Assembly: GCA_029449235.1 (NCBI GenBank)
Contig: JANATG010000017.1
Location: forward strand, 326,001 to 390,000
DNA length: 64,000 nt
DNA from: Linnemannia schmuckeri
Taxonomy: Eukaryota > Mortierellomycota > Mortierellomycetes > Mortierellales > Mortierellaceae
Direction of reading: 5' to 3'
Of the stretch, positions 47,749-59,964 are shown one piece after another. The stretch's first letter is position 1. The number at the start of each line of letters is the position of its first letter. The position numbers and the translations under genes are program-made. The notes beneath the pieces were generated by a model. The model did no database searches and was not told the origin of the DNA. It saw only the letters and a program-made list of their open reading frames with translations.

Positions 47749-50700
47749 TTCAAAGGGAGTTGGATACAATTGTGTGGCCTGCGGCCATGAAATAAGGGTT
47801 CTCTTCTGTATCTGTGCCTGTAAAACATGTGTACGTTTTCCAAGATATAAAAGAAATCGAAGGTTGTTTTTTTTTTGTTTATTTTTTAACTTTTATTTTT
47901 TTGGGTTTGACTCGATCGTTTAGGCAAGAATCTCTGGATACACCACATTTGTTGTACGACCGTATGGTGTATTAGTGTCTTCTTGGTTCTCGACCAAAAC
48001 ATGCACATTAGCATGGCTTGTTACTCTGGACAGGGCGACATATAATTGACCGTGTGAAAACACCGGCTTTTTGAGATAGATGCCAACAGTGTCCAGTGTT
48101 TGACCTTGTGCCTTGTTAATGGTGATTGCAAAGGCCGGGCGAATGGGAAACTGGAGACGTCGAAACTTGAAAGGCATGTCGAGGTCAGAAGGGCAGATGG
48201 GAATGCGAGGAAGAAACACATGTTCGCCAGCATGTGTTCCGGTAATAATAGTGGCGCCCAGAACATAGCGGGAAAGCGATGTGCAGATAAGACGCGTGCC
48301 ATTGCAAAGGCCATCCTCGGGCGAAAGGTTTCTCAAGAGCATAATGGGACAACCCACAGTCAACTTTAGATGGTGAGGAGGGAGCGCTGAGGATATTAGT
48401 CCATTAAGAAACTCGAGAGGAAACAGGTCGTTCATTTTGCTGTTGTCGTTATCGATAATCGAATCGTTTGAGAAGAATTCGCCTGATTGTTCTTGTAGGG
48501 TTGCCATGATATGGTCATTGACCTGTGTAACGTTGTCGTTTGTTGTGCAGAGGATGGCTCGTTGGTTGAGATAGTGAGCATTACCCACATTGTGCCTGAG
48601 ATTGGGATAGACCTTTGCAATAAGAGCATCCATGTCTGCATTGACTGGCATAACTATTTGCGGCGGAAGCGGGATGATAGTCGAGATACCGTTGTCGAAA
48701 GTCGGACCTGGAATAGTTCCTTCTCCAACTTGAAGAAGCCAGAGAGCGTATTCGGTTTGGGCCTTGATATCGGGGGCGTTGGCGTTTTTGAGAAGGCGCA
48801 TGTTGAGAGAAAGGCGAAGAAGTTGGATATGTTGCCAGAGCGGAGACTGTTTAAAGCAAGCTTCAACAATGTCTTCTTTGGATCCTCTTTGAATAACAGG
48901 AGGTATCTGCCTAAAGTCTCCACCAAAGACCATGATTTTGCCTCCAAAGGGACGATTTATATTCTCTGGATCGGAGACTTTCATGAGGTCTCGGAGCGTA
49001 CGGTCAATAGCCTCAAAAACGTACCTATGAGTCGTAGCAGCTTCATCCCAGACAATGACTTTGGCACGAATGAGAAGCTGAGCTGTTTCGTCACCATACT
49101 TTACGTTACAAACGCTGTCCTCATGAATAGGGATGGGAACTTTGAATCGCGAGTGTACGGTTCTTCCACCTTGTAGGAGCAAGGCCGCAATCCCAGATCC
49201 AGCGACTGCAAGGGCGATATCGTAATTTAATCGCACCGTGGACAGAATGACAGAGTACAAAAAGGTTTTTCCTGTACCTGCAGGACCGTCAATGAAGAAG
49301 AATGCATCTGAAGAGTTTGTCTCGTATGCATGTTTGATTCTGTCATATGCTTTTCTTTGATCCACATTAAGCTCTTGTACCATTTCAGCGAGCTGTTCCA
49401 AGGTAGGTAATGGATAATTCAACTCATCTTGGACTAATGAGTTGAGCGCTGTGCTTTGGAGATTCTGGTTCGGAATAACAGGTTCCGGCATACCCGGAAA
49501 GTCTTGAAGGGATTTTCCGCGTGGCTTGAGAAGAGCTTGTATATGGATCAAAGCAGCATTCGCACGCTGGATTGCAAACTCTTGTAGTTGCTCTGAGTTT
49601 GTAGCATCACGGGCCTTGGGAGGGAGATCGTCAGACAGGTCATTACGAAACACATTCCACAGTCGAGCCGGATCTGTAAGGTCGCATTGAGCAAGGATTT
49701 GAACAAATAGTCGGCGAAGTTGGTATCCTGTTCGCTCGAGAGAAGCGTATCGAAGGCAGTTTTCCCACTCGCGGTCGTCATCCAGCATGCCTAGAGCAAT
49801 GCAAGCATTCTTGAATGTGGGGTAAACCTCGTTTCGAACTGTTCTCAGATGCTCAAACGATACGGGACTTGGAATGGTGTTCAGCAATGATCGTAGGTAG
49901 TACAGTTCGCCGGCTGCGGGGTGGACAAAAAACATACGACCGATGGAAGACCCTCTTGCCCTGTATTTCCAACACTTGCGCTTTTTTGAATATACGTGGT
50001 TCCGCGGAAAGTCAATGTACTTTGTGGGCGGTTCGTTAGGATCGTTAGGATGGTCGCGGTTATAATCGAAAAACGCGGTCAGGGTGGTGCATTCTTGAGC
50101 AGCCCTTTCCAGGACCGTGGCAATTGATTCGGTCTCGCGAAAGGCATGCATATATTGGCCAGGAAGATGTAGGTGTAGTCGGATCACAGACGGGTAGGCA
50201 CTGTGGGTACTGAATCCAAAGATGCGCCAGGAAGATTCGGGTGCAGATATGTAGCGACCATCGATATATTCATGAATTTCGTTGACAACCCTTGGTTCAA
50301 CAGCAACAGCACCAGCAGCATCACCATCACCAGCAGTAGCACCAGTAGAATTATCATCTTGAGCTTCAGCTGGTTCTGATAACACTTGGTCCAAAACAAT
50401 AGTAGCTCGATCATGGCCCTTACAAACGTATTTGAACAGGTACTTGACCGCCGCACTTGAAGTACAACTCTCGACATTGATGTGAGCATTGTACTTTGCC
50501 GCCAAATAGAGGTTATGCGGAACTACCCAGCGATTGTCTAGATAGAAAAACCCACCTTGAGTGTCGATCCTGATTGTTCGGCCATTACCGCGTCGCCGGT
50601 ATTCAGGAAATCCGTTTGGCCCGTTTGTAGTGTGATTGTTGAAGGGCTTTGGGTACCCTTTTGTACACACACCGTTTTCCATGCAAGGCGAGTGCCTGTT

Positions 50701-51224
50701 GAACGGTCCACATGGGCCATGGATCATAGTGCTCTTGATGGTTTCGTATGCAGCCGGATGAGTAGTTGGATCTGGAATCTCGGCAGAAATGTATGTATCA
50801 TAGTCCAAAGACGTTTGAGGTTTGTGATCTGGAGCCATGATGAGCAGAATATGGGCGTGAGGGAGGCCGCGCTTTTGAAACTCAATGACATGAATCATAC
50901 CAGTGACTTCTCCGAAGATCTTGTTCTTTGTCAAGTCGTCCAAGAGCTGCTTTAGCTTGATATGGAACACCCGTGCGGTTAGATCTGGGCGGTCAGAAGC
51001 CGATTGGTTCGGGAAAAGTTCAGAGGTAATTTCAGGCCATTTCGGATTACAGGTGAAAGTGATAAAGTAATCCGGCATGGAGTTTAATGCACGCACAATG
51101 GCTATTGCGTCTTGGTACAACTGCTGCATAAATCGAGGGCCACCAACATAGGATGAGGGTAGAATGACTTTTCTTCCAACAGCGGCAGCATTGACATCCC
51201 CAGCATTAAAAGCGTCTTGTAAGC

Positions 51225-51245
51225 CTATAGTAGTAGTAGTAGTAA

Positions 51246-51328
<83 letters not shown>

Positions 51329-51356
51329 AAAGTAGTAGTAGTAGTAGTAGTAGTAA

Positions 51357-51406
<50 letters not shown>

Positions 51407-51585
51407 AAAGTAGTAGTAGTAGTAGTAGTAGTAGTAAAAGTAGTAGTAGTAATAGTACCGCCACGAAAAAAAAAATTGTTAGAGAATCTTTTCATAAAAA
51501 AAAAAAAAAAAGCCACTAAGCATTGATCATAAACCATCAATAACTATCAATTCATCAGCCATCAAGTATCAAACACTAATCGTAC
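51225..51585 (-). repeat. Helitron-2 intron 4, made of TAC/TAG triplets
   Basis: The 361-bp intron begins GTACGATTAG, ends CTATAG, and about 230 bp of it (51228-51455) is an almost uninterrupted trinucleotide array with a few AAA and AAT interruptions. It reads through in the coding frame as poly-Thr, so splicing is optional for translation. Confidence 0.88.
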
Positions 51586-52849
51586 CTGAATAGAGCTCTG
51601 CGCGAATTGTCTTTTGGTTTTGCTTGAGATAGCTGATACGATTCATGTCCATAATACAGAACATGTCAACCATCAATTGCTGTAAGAGACGTTTCGAGCG
51701 GAACATGAACTCACTACTGTCACCGATGCGACATTGAAGGCGATAGGTGAAAAAGTCCATCATAGTAAGTTTTCCGTGCCTGGAAGGATGCTCGATATCT
51801 AGAAGTAGGCCATCATGGTCTTCATTTGGATCTGGATCTGGATCTACGCCCTGGACGACTTGGTCATCTGCAGTCCAGTCATGTTCATGTTCTTCCTCCA
51901 TATCTTGGCCGTCTGGAGTTGGGTCACGCTCTGGAGTAGCATTGCTGTCGTCTTGAATGTCGTCTTGAATGTCGTCTTGAATGTCGTCTTGAATGTCGTC
52001 TTGAATGTCGTCTTGAATGTCGTCTTGATTGAGCTGCTGATCAATGCCGGGAGCAGGACCGGGAGCAGGACCGGGAGCGGGAACTGGAGCGGGAGCAGGA
52101 GCAGGGTGTTGAGCGAGAGGAGCCGGATTAAAGACTGCATGTTGCAAAGGCAGTGCCGGAGTGCGGGGATTGGCTAGAGAGAGATCGATACTAAATCCAT
52201 CCTCTCCCCGAATGAATAGTAATGGATAAGAAAGGGGAAAGTATGCAGGGTGAAGGGCCGAGACTCGACGAAGTTTATTGTTGTAAAGTTGTACAACAAT
52301 ATCTCGGTCTTCAGGCGCATCCACTGGTCCGCTAGGAAGGATGGCTGCAACTTCATCGACAGTAGGGCGATTATATCGTCTTGTATCGGCTGTTCGGCGA
52401 CAAATTAGTTTTAGGCCCAGAATCGAAGAGTCGTCATCTCGAACGCGTTCGCCAACGGTCTTGAGTATCTTGGCGTATGGATTATAGGTGTACATAAGGC
52501 GTTGGAGGGTATCGATAATGTCTTTGTCCATGGTCTTATTCCGCATTTCATTACGGAAGGCGGTTTGAGTAGTAGACCGGCTCTTGTGTTCATAGATGAA
52601 ATCCAATCGACGGGTGACTTCATCATCATGGCTGGAGTCATGAAAATAAATCTGGGCGAATTGAGGTTTTTGACCTCTAGGTGGGAGTAGACCACCGATT
52701 TTGTGGTAGAGGTTACCTATTTGTCAAATCAATGTTAATGAGATAGGATGATAAGGTTATGGTACGTTAGTATTCTATTTTTTTTTTTATTATCGTTGAT
52801 CTTAAAGACGGAAACGACATACCATACCCTGTTTTGCTCTAGGTTGCAA

Positions 52850-52850
52850 G

Positions 52851-52889
<39 letters not shown>

Positions 52890-52890
52890 G
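52850..52890. repeat. Poly-T tract in Helitron-2 intron 3
   Basis: About 38 consecutive T on the plus strand (A on the sense strand). Confidence 0.95.
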
Positions 52891-53280
52891 CACGTAGATT
52901 CTCCGTGACAAAAGAAGAGTAATAATAATAATAAAAAAAAAAGATTTCTTACCTCTTACTTGAAAGGTATTGGGACCTCTTCCAGGAAGTTGCCGCATCT
53001 GCTCGTACTTGGTATATGTACCAAAGGAAGGATGTAAACGCAAAAGCGTTATTGAAAGTTCGTATCTGTAATAGGAATCGCTTGGACAAAGAGGTATCAC
53101 CTCTGAAGAGGTTTTGCAATTCCACAGGAGGCGCCTTAATTATTGGCATCCGGACTTTTCCTTGCAGGCAACACATGGAAAAGACAGGGCGAACAACAGC
53201 TCTTCCGATACGTTCCTATATATATTTTAAAGGGTTCAAACAAAAAAATATATAAAATGTTAGCAACAACCAACCATTCT

Positions 53281-53309
53281 GCACCACCACCACCACCACC
53301 ACCACCACC

Positions 53310-53361
<52 letters not shown>

Positions 53362-53363
53362 AA
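53281..53363. repeat. CAC and AAC trinucleotide repeats in Helitron-2 intron 2
   Basis: (CAC)n followed by (CAA)n, together ~80 bp of a 169-bp intron. Confidence 0.93.
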
Positions 53364-54530
53364 AAATAGTTAATATTTCCTTACCTCTATCCAATGTAAG
53401 GCTCCACAATGAGAGCATACGACGTCCATTCTTTCCAGAGCCCGATATTGTGTATCATCCTGCATCCTGACCGCTGCCAGTCCAGTCCCATAAACTCGTA
53501 TAGAGGCAGTCGAAGCAATAATGGGAACAGTCAGGGTCATAGGAGCCGAAAGAGCACCAGGTCCCAAAGGAGCAGCTGTAGGTACCAAGGGAGCACCAGG
53601 ACCTAAAGGAGCAGCTGTAGGTACCAAGGGAGCACCAGGACCTAAAGGAGTAACAGGAACCGAGGGAGCAGCAGCAGTAATTAAAGGCGTAGAAATGAGA
53701 GTTGTGGTGGCTTGATTTGTTGCAATGGGGTGAACACTGAAACGCTGCTGCTGCTGCTGTTGTTGTTTTTGTTTTTGTTGTTGTTGTTGTTGTTGTTGGA
53801 ATGGTTGCCTGGTAGGATGGAATGGTTGCCTGGTAGGATTCATCAAGCAATCTGAGTGGGTTTTGCGCTTGTGTCCCGGCTGTCCACAGCTGCTACAGAC
53901 TGGAGTGGCAGTAGCAAAAGTAGTTGAGGCACTGGAGGCAACAGGAAAAACAAAATCAAAAGTGGTCGAAGGGAGAGAAGGGACAGAAGGGGTAGAAGGG
54001 ACGGAAGTAACAGAAGGAACAGTGGAGGCAGAGAAGGTAGAGAAGGCAGAGGAAGCGAGAGGAGCAAGGAGAGGAACGGTAGGAGTAACAGTGCCAGCGT
54101 TAGCTAGCATGGTTTGCCGATCAGAAGGTATTGTTGTTACAGAGACATAGCCTTCTTGCCGCATGCGTTTTGTTAACACTTCCGTTTCTTCCATTTCTTG
54201 GGTAGTGTGTTTGGAGGAGACTGAGTTGGTAGCATTTCTATTCAGGATAGGGACAGGGATTGAATAGCAGGTAAGTTAACTTTCTTTGTTTATTTTGTTT
54301 TAATAGAGAGATTTGTTTTAATAGAGAGATGTTTTGTTGAGTTTGTGTTTGTGCTTGATAACATACCTTCGTTTACGGAGAGGACATTGTATAGAAGTAC
54401 TCCTAGCGTGGCCCGGTTGCTTGCAAGCTGGACAAATGATTTCTTTAGCAGGTTGCATCTTGAAAGGGGCGGTAAAAGTTTTTTTTTAACATCAGAAGAT
54501 TTGAGCCAGTGCTTATACATAAGAGTAGGG

Positions 54531-54568
<38 letters not shown>

Positions 54569-54827
54569 GAGAGGGAGGGGGAGAGGGAGGGGGAGAGAAT
54601 GAAGATTGTTCTGGTAGTTTCTCGTATTCTGGGTTAGTGTGTTTTATGCTTACATGTCCTGGGTTAGTGTTCTCATGATCCGATACATCGAACATTTGAG
54701 TCCATTTTGTTTTAATAGAGAGATGTAAATGTAAAATCAATGAATCGAGCTTTGCATTAGCCTTTAGCCTTGCGGCCTCGTATGTAGAAGTTAACTGTAT
54801 TTGTGTTATCTGCGTTATCTGTTTCAA

Positions 54828-55073
54828 CTATTTGGTGTCCGAGCTACAACTACATTTTGAAGGGTCTTTGAAACACTTTGGGCAGCAGGATGCTAGGAAC
54901 AATAGTAAATCGTTCTCAGGGATTTGGTTGTATATGTGTTCGTAGCCATCCTCATCGTCGTCATAGAAAGGCGGTGAACTTTTGTTGGGCTTATTGTCGA
55001 CCATGTCCTCGGCGGCGGCGGCCTTCCTCTTGGTTGTTTTCTTGGTAGAGCTGGGTGCTAGGCGATATGTCAT
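54828..55073 (-). CDS. Small ORF with Cys-rich end upstream of Helitron-2 Rep
   Basis: 81 residues, MTYRLAPSSTKKTTKRKAAA, then an acidic middle (DDDEDGYEHIYNQ) and a Cys cluster near the end (CCPKCFKDPSKCSC). It is on the same strand as the Rep gene, 370 bp upstream of its first exon and inside the likely element limits. The Cys cluster could bind zinc. It may be an accessory Helitron ORF or an alternative first exon. Not recognised. Confidence 0.45.
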   Translation of the reverse strand: MTYRLAPSSTKKTTKRKAAAAEDMVDNKPNKSSPPFYDDDEDGYEHIYNQIPENDLLLFLASCCPKCFKDPSKCSCSSDTK

Positions 55074-55489
55074 TTGATAATATTTGCTGTGCTCTATAGA
55101 GAGAAAAAATTATGAATGTTGTGCTTGGTTACAGACTATTCATCCACACTGTAGGGTGGTATTCGATCGTTTTTATAGACTTCAATTATTCTATGCAACC
55201 GAACTTTCTCGAAAAGTGTCTCTTTCTAGTGGGCAATACTTTTGTTTCATCCAGAAGGTAGAAGGTCGAAGGTCAATGCGTTTGTTTTCTCGAAAATTAA
55301 AGAAAATCGATTGATTTTTCTTCATTTTCATTTTCATCATTTTCATCATTTTCGCGTCAATGTCGCGTCAGAAGTGAAGTCCGATGAGGAAAAGTCAGGA
55401 GATTTAGAAGTCATGTGACCCTCTAAGTGACTGCGAGCTAAATCACATGGCCCTCTAAGTGACTGCGCGCAACGATTTTGTTTTAATAG

Positions 55490-55582
55490 AGAGATAGAGA
55501 GATAGAGAGAAGAGAAGAGAGAAGAGAAGAGAAGAGAAGATAGAGAGAAGAGAAGAGAAGATAGAGAGAAGAGAGAAGGTGG
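55490..55582. repeat. GA-rich simple repeat
   Basis: AGAGAGATAGAGAGAAGAGA units just left of the hAT insertion site. Confidence 0.9.
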
Positions 55583-55629
55583 GCTTTAAACCTAATATGT
55601 TGCAGCATACATGGAATTAGTGATTCTCA

Positions 55630-55862
55630 ACAGTCGAATCGAATCGAATTCGAATCGAATCGAATTCGAATCGAATGAAAGTCGAATGTGGCTTATATCG
55701 ATTCGATTCGACTTCGATTCGATTCGACTTTCATTTGATTCGAATTCGATTCGATTCGACTTCAGTTTGATTCGACCTCGATTCGATTCGACCTCTATTC
55801 GATTCGATTCGATTCGATTCGATTCGACCTCTATTCGATTCGATTCGATTCGATTCGACTCG
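55630..55862. repeat. hAT left subterminal CGAAT pentamer array
   Basis: Runs of TCGAATCGAAT and, from ~55695, the opposite strand version GATTCGATTCG, so the array can fold on itself. It probably contains transposase binding sites. Confidence 0.9.
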
Positions 55863-56497
55863 ATTTTTATCTTCTGAACATTAACATTTTCTTTACTTTC
55901 AAGAACCCCTGCCAGGCTCTGGGCTGATGATGAGTAAGAGTAAGAGTACGAGAAGGCAAAGAAAAGAGAAAACAAAAAAGAGGGTGTATAGAATGTTTTT
56001 ATTGCAAAATGAAGAAAGAGGGAAAGAGAGATTATTTTTACATTTTGGCAAGACAAGAACAAGAACAAAAGCAAGACGAGAAGAATACAGGGACAAGAAG
56101 AAAGATGAATATCAAGAAGTGTAAATAAATGTAAGGTTAAACACGTCAAGGTAAAAGAAAAGGGCCTGAACAGATATAAACAGAATAGCATGTCAAGATA
56201 GCAAGGAATAAATAAATGTTTTAACACACAGCAGGAATAGTAGCATGAATGTAGAAATGGAGAACACTAAACAACTAAGCCCAAATGTTTCTTTCTTGCT
56301 GGATGAGAAATCTAAGCCCAGGTTCGCAACACTCTCCGCTGTTGCGGACATTGGTTTATTTTCTGATAACCCCTTTTTTTCGACGAAAAAGTGTATCACG
56401 TGGTAATGGCTCCACCTGAGTAAGCACGTCACCACCAGAGTGGGCTGCGTTAATCATGTTATACCCTCTGCAGTATGTAATAAAGATCCCTCTCTTT

Positions 56498-56720
56498 TAA
56501 CACCTCCTCTCCCTCTTGTTTTCTTTTTTTCCCTCTTTTTTTTTTTTTCCTTTTGCCTTTTTTTCCCCCCTCTTGGCTATTTTTTTTGTCCTCTTGCACT
56601 CTCTTTTTTCCCCCCCTTTTGCCTTCTCTTTTTTTCCCTCCTCATCCCCCCCTTTTTTTTCCTCTTCTTGCCTTCTTTTTTTTTTTCCCCTCTTGCCTTC
56701 TCTTTCTCTTTTTCTTTTAC
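56498..56720. repeat. Pyrimidine tract
   Basis: More than 200 bp of almost only T and C on the plus strand, upstream of the hAT transposase gene. Open frames through it are compositional. Confidence 0.85.
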
Positions 56721-56812
56721 TCTGCCTTCTTTTCCCGTTTCTCACTTGTACATAAACCCACGTTTCTGCTTCTCCTTTTCTAATATCCCTTCCTTTTGTT
56801 GCTTGCAAGGAT

Positions 56813-59407
56813 ATGGCTCAATCATTGGATACCTTGCTACATTCTGTAATGTAAACCGCCTAACTGGTCTTGATCACCAAGTCTTTTCTGTAGCCAAACG
56901 CTAATTAACTTAATCTTGATATTTTACAACCATTTTTTTTTACAAAACTGTAGGCCTCGAGGGCGACAGATGAGGAGAATGAGGCTGTCGATCGACAAAG
57001 CTTTACACTAGAACAACAGAGTTTTGGTTCAGTCTCCACACTCGATCTTCCATCTCCAGCACTCTCACCAACAAGTACAAAATCGAACAAGGAGGTCAGT
57101 TGGGTTTGGCGCTGGGCCGTAAAGCAAACCGATGCGGATGGTATTGTCAGAATCTACTGTACAGTCCCAGGCTGCCCACAAAAAAATGGATGGGTATCGA
57201 TCAAGGGCTCAACCACCAACATCAGGAATCACCTCATGAACGATCACAGACTCAATCCAGATGTAGGTCGAACAGGGTCTATCGATCATGCTCTGGCAAA
57301 CAATGGAAAGTGATCCTCAGCTCATTTTTCACCAGACGCGCTTGAACGGCATATCTGTAAAGTCCTTGTCCGACACAAGCTACCTTATACCTTTGTCCAG
57401 TCGCCTTTGCTAAAGGAGCTACTCGAACTTGCACATGCGGCGCCCTCTACAGACGACTTAAAATTACCGTCTAATGATACAATTGCCAGAAGGGTACGTC
57501 ACTTACATGTAAGATGGAAAATAGGGCAACAAATTAAATCAAATGCATGTTTTATTAATAATATAATTGTTTCTTTATTAAATGACCATAACAATATGGC
57601 CATTTTTCAATGCAGGTATCGAAATTGTATGAGGAGCATGAGGAGCTTATTCGTGACGAACTTGCAACAGTACCTATGGTTGCTTTCACCTTAGATGGCT
57701 GGACAAGTCCCTTCCAATCGTCATTTCTTGCTGTTACTGCTCATTGGATCGATGACAACTGGGTTCAGCATGATGTTACCCTGGGCTTTGAACATCTAAA
57801 AGGTTCGCACACGGGCGAGGCGCTAATGCAGGCGTTTATCAAGGTTGTGGAGCGCTTTAAGTTGCAGCAGAAGGTTATGTCGATCACCAGCGACAGCGGC
57901 TCTAATGTCCTTAAACTAACAGCGGACTTTGAGGCATATACACGCGAGCGCCCTAATGAGTGGTAAGCATACAAAAAAGGATCTAACAATAATATACCTT
58001 TGCAGCCTTTGCTATCATTTGTAGAACGTTTTAATCCTTATCTGTTATATATGTATCTGCAATACTTTATAGGAGACCATTTAAAGCATCCAAGCAGCAT
58101 GTCCCTTGTCTTGCGCATGTTGTGAACCTTGCTGTACAGGCTATGCTCGGTAAAGGAGGTCTGGGAGCAGAGGCACCAAGTGATGCGGAATTTATGGATG
58201 TGGAAGACGATGATGATACAGAGGGGTTTGTTCGTACAAGTATTGCGACGGAGGAAGATGAAGAAGCCACCGATGAGCCAGTGGATAACAACTCATCTAC
58301 TACGCTTGCTCTTCAAAAGTTGAGAAAGGGCATTATCAAAATCAGGTATGCTTTGCTGTATGGAAACTGATGAACGTCCTTTAATGCGATCTTCTGGTCT
58401 ATTATGTATTTCCAGCTACTACATGTGCTCAACTCTTATTAATTTTTTTTCTTGAATTATAGACGATCTTTATCTCGCCTCGAAAAGTTCAAGACGCTCA
58501 CGGCAACTCCAGACAGAAGGCAGGGTCTTTCTCCTCTGCTTGATGTGTGTACACGCTGGGGATCCTCATATATTATGCTTGGACGCGCAATCGAATGCAA
58601 GGCCATCTACTGCTCTGTATTGCTGGATGACAATCTCACCGACTGCATTCTTGACGAAGTGGAATGGCGACGACTCGGCGCCCTAAAGGAGATTCTGGAA
58701 TGCTTCGATAAACTCACAACCAAAGTCTGCGCTAGCAGAACCTATGCAACAATCACCATGACCATTATCGTCTACAACAGTCTTATGGAGGTCATTGAGA
58801 ATTTCATCAAAAGTAATAGGGAGCGCCTACCGGAAATATGCCGTGGAGCGCAGGCAGCATATGACAAGCTTGGCCAGTACTATGCAGCAACCGACAACTC
58901 GCCCATTTATTCAGTGGCAACCGCAATTCATCCAGCAATGCGCTTTCAATATTGGTCCGATCAGAAATGGGATGCTAAATATGAAAAAACGCCAAGAAGG
59001 CTGTTCGAAGTACATGGAGGGATCAATATGCGGCCAACACAAGCGAGGATCTCACCCAACCACCTCTGGATACCAGTGACGACGACATTGAGCTTTCTCT
59101 TCTTGGATTGATAAAGAGGCCAAAGGGGGACGAGCTGGAGGAGTTTGTATCAAGTCCCATAGTCATGGAAACGCCTTTGGTTTTCTGGAGAAAGAATTGT
59201 GGGTCGTATCCACAGTTAGCTAGGATGGCAAGAGATTTTTTTGCTATTCCGGCGACGTCGGCTCCATCAGAGCGATGTTTCTCAAAAGCCCGCCCCCTTT
59301 TGTCTTATATCAGGAATCGTCTTGGTCCCAACAAGATCCAAGAGCAAATGCTGCTGGATTCCTGGTATGATTATTTTTCATGTCAATACACTGGTAATAA
59401 ATATTAA
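56813..59407 (+). pseudogene. hAT transposase with BED zinc finger, five exons, two defects
   Basis: Model: 56813-56845 (tentative), 56954-57493, 57616-57962, 58073-58345, 58463-59407, GT-AG introns in phase, about 712 residues. Exon 2 has a BED finger (VWRWAVKQTD...CTVPGCP...STTNIRNHLMNDH). Exon 3 has the RNase H-like core (MVAFTLDGWTSPFQSSFLAV, VMSITSDSGSNVLKL). Exon 4 starts with CLAHVVNLAVQAML. The C-terminus is the hAT dimerisation region (FAIPATSAPSERCFSKARPL). A TGA at 57311-57313 (CGA to TGA would explain it) and a lost A in the run at 58984-58989 break the frame. Confidence 0.88.
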
Positions 59408-59623
59408 ATTAAACAAGACTTGATGTAATAAGAGCAAAGCAAAAGGGTAAAGGGAAGGACAGAAGAGATAAGGATGAAAGTAAGGACAAAAGGGTACTAG
59501 GCATAAGAAGGAAGGCTGGAAACTGATGTAGTTTATTGTATAAGAAGAAGTGAGTAAGAGGTGTGGTCAGTAGAAGATATGGTTATTAGAAGGAGTGGGG
59601 GCAGAGTAAGAGAACAGTCTATT

Positions 59624-59940
59624 ATCGAATCGAATCGAATCGAATCGAATAGAGGTCGAATCGAATCGAATCAAGGTCGAATCGAATGAAGGTCGAATCG
59701 AATCGAGGTCGAATCGAATCGAATCAAGGTCGAATCGAATGAAGGTCGAATCGAATCGAGGTCGAATCGAATGAAGGTCGAATCGAATCGAGGTCGAATC
59801 AAACTAAAGTCGAATCGAATCGAATTCGAATCGAATTCGAATCGAATGTGGCTTTGATTCGACCTGGGTCGAATGAAAAAAAATCGAGTCGAATCGAATA
59901 AAAGTCGAATCGAATCGAATCGAATGTCGAATATCGAATA
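59624..59940. repeat. hAT right subterminal CGAAT pentamer array
   Basis: ATCGAATCGAATCG runs and a higher-order unit GAATGAAGGTCGAATCGAAT that recurs several times. Same motif as the left end. Confidence 0.9.
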
Positions 59941-59964
59941 TTTTTGAGAAACACTACATGGAAT

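Larger units (their letters stand above)
47920..54458 (-). pseudogene. Helitron-2 Rep/helicase, five exons, one 4-bp frameshift
   Basis: Model: 54458-54367, 54237-53385, 53215-52953, 52716-51586 and 51224-47920, all GT-AG with consistent phase, ~1879 residues. In order: zinc knuckles CPACKQPGHARSTSIQC and CSSCGQPGHKRKTHSDC, a poly-Gln tract, CSHCGALHWIEERIG and CCLQGKVRMP (Helitron N-terminal zinc region), LPGRGPNTFQVRG, the Helitron-like N domain with an acidic repeat DDIQ, the Rep nuclease with the HUH motif (KRGLPHAHILLIM) and a Tyr region (VSSYVGGPRFMQ nearby), then a Pif1-type helicase (GPAGTGKTFLYSVIL, VWDEAATTHRYVFE, FGGDFRQIPPVI). A duplicated AAGG at 53024-53031 breaks exon 3; otherwise intact. 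It would move the element by rolling-circle replication. Confidence 0.88.
47442..55495 (-). mobile_element. Helitron-2, nearly complete
   Basis: The 3' end on the minus strand is a CCGCG/CGCGG hairpin (47453-47471, loop 9) followed by CTAG (47445-47442) and T, like Helitron-1. The element carries a full Rep/helicase gene. The 5' end is uncertain: a TCTC...TATTAAAACAAAATC motif near 55475-55495 would fit a Helitron start but lies beside a GA-rich repeat, and the same motif recurs at 54292-54330 and 54706-54722. Confidence 0.8.
55618..59956 (+). mobile_element. Complete hAT element, 4339 bp
   Basis: CATGGAAT is duplicated exactly at both borders (55610-55617, 59957-59964), the 8-bp signature of hAT. 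The ends are TAGTGATTCTCAAC and the complement of TAGTGTTTCTCAA. Both subterminal regions are filled with CGAAT pentamers. Inside is a five-exon transposase gene with two defects. It landed in a tyrosine recombinase fragment. Confidence 0.96.

Noticed and set aside
51225..51464. Long poly-Leu/poly-Thr/poly-Val open frames in the TAC/TAG array
   Set aside because: They are translations of an intronic microsatellite; splice sites with correct phase bound it.
53281..53363. CRISPR-like or structured repeat
   Set aside because: Simple CAC/CAA microsatellite inside an intron; no spacers.
55611..55877. Repeat protein rich in RIESNRIE
   Set aside because: Translation of the CGAAT pentamer array at the hAT end.
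56498..56908. Membrane-like ORFs rich in Phe/Pro/Leu
   Set aside because: They are readings of a TC-only tract with no codon or domain signal.
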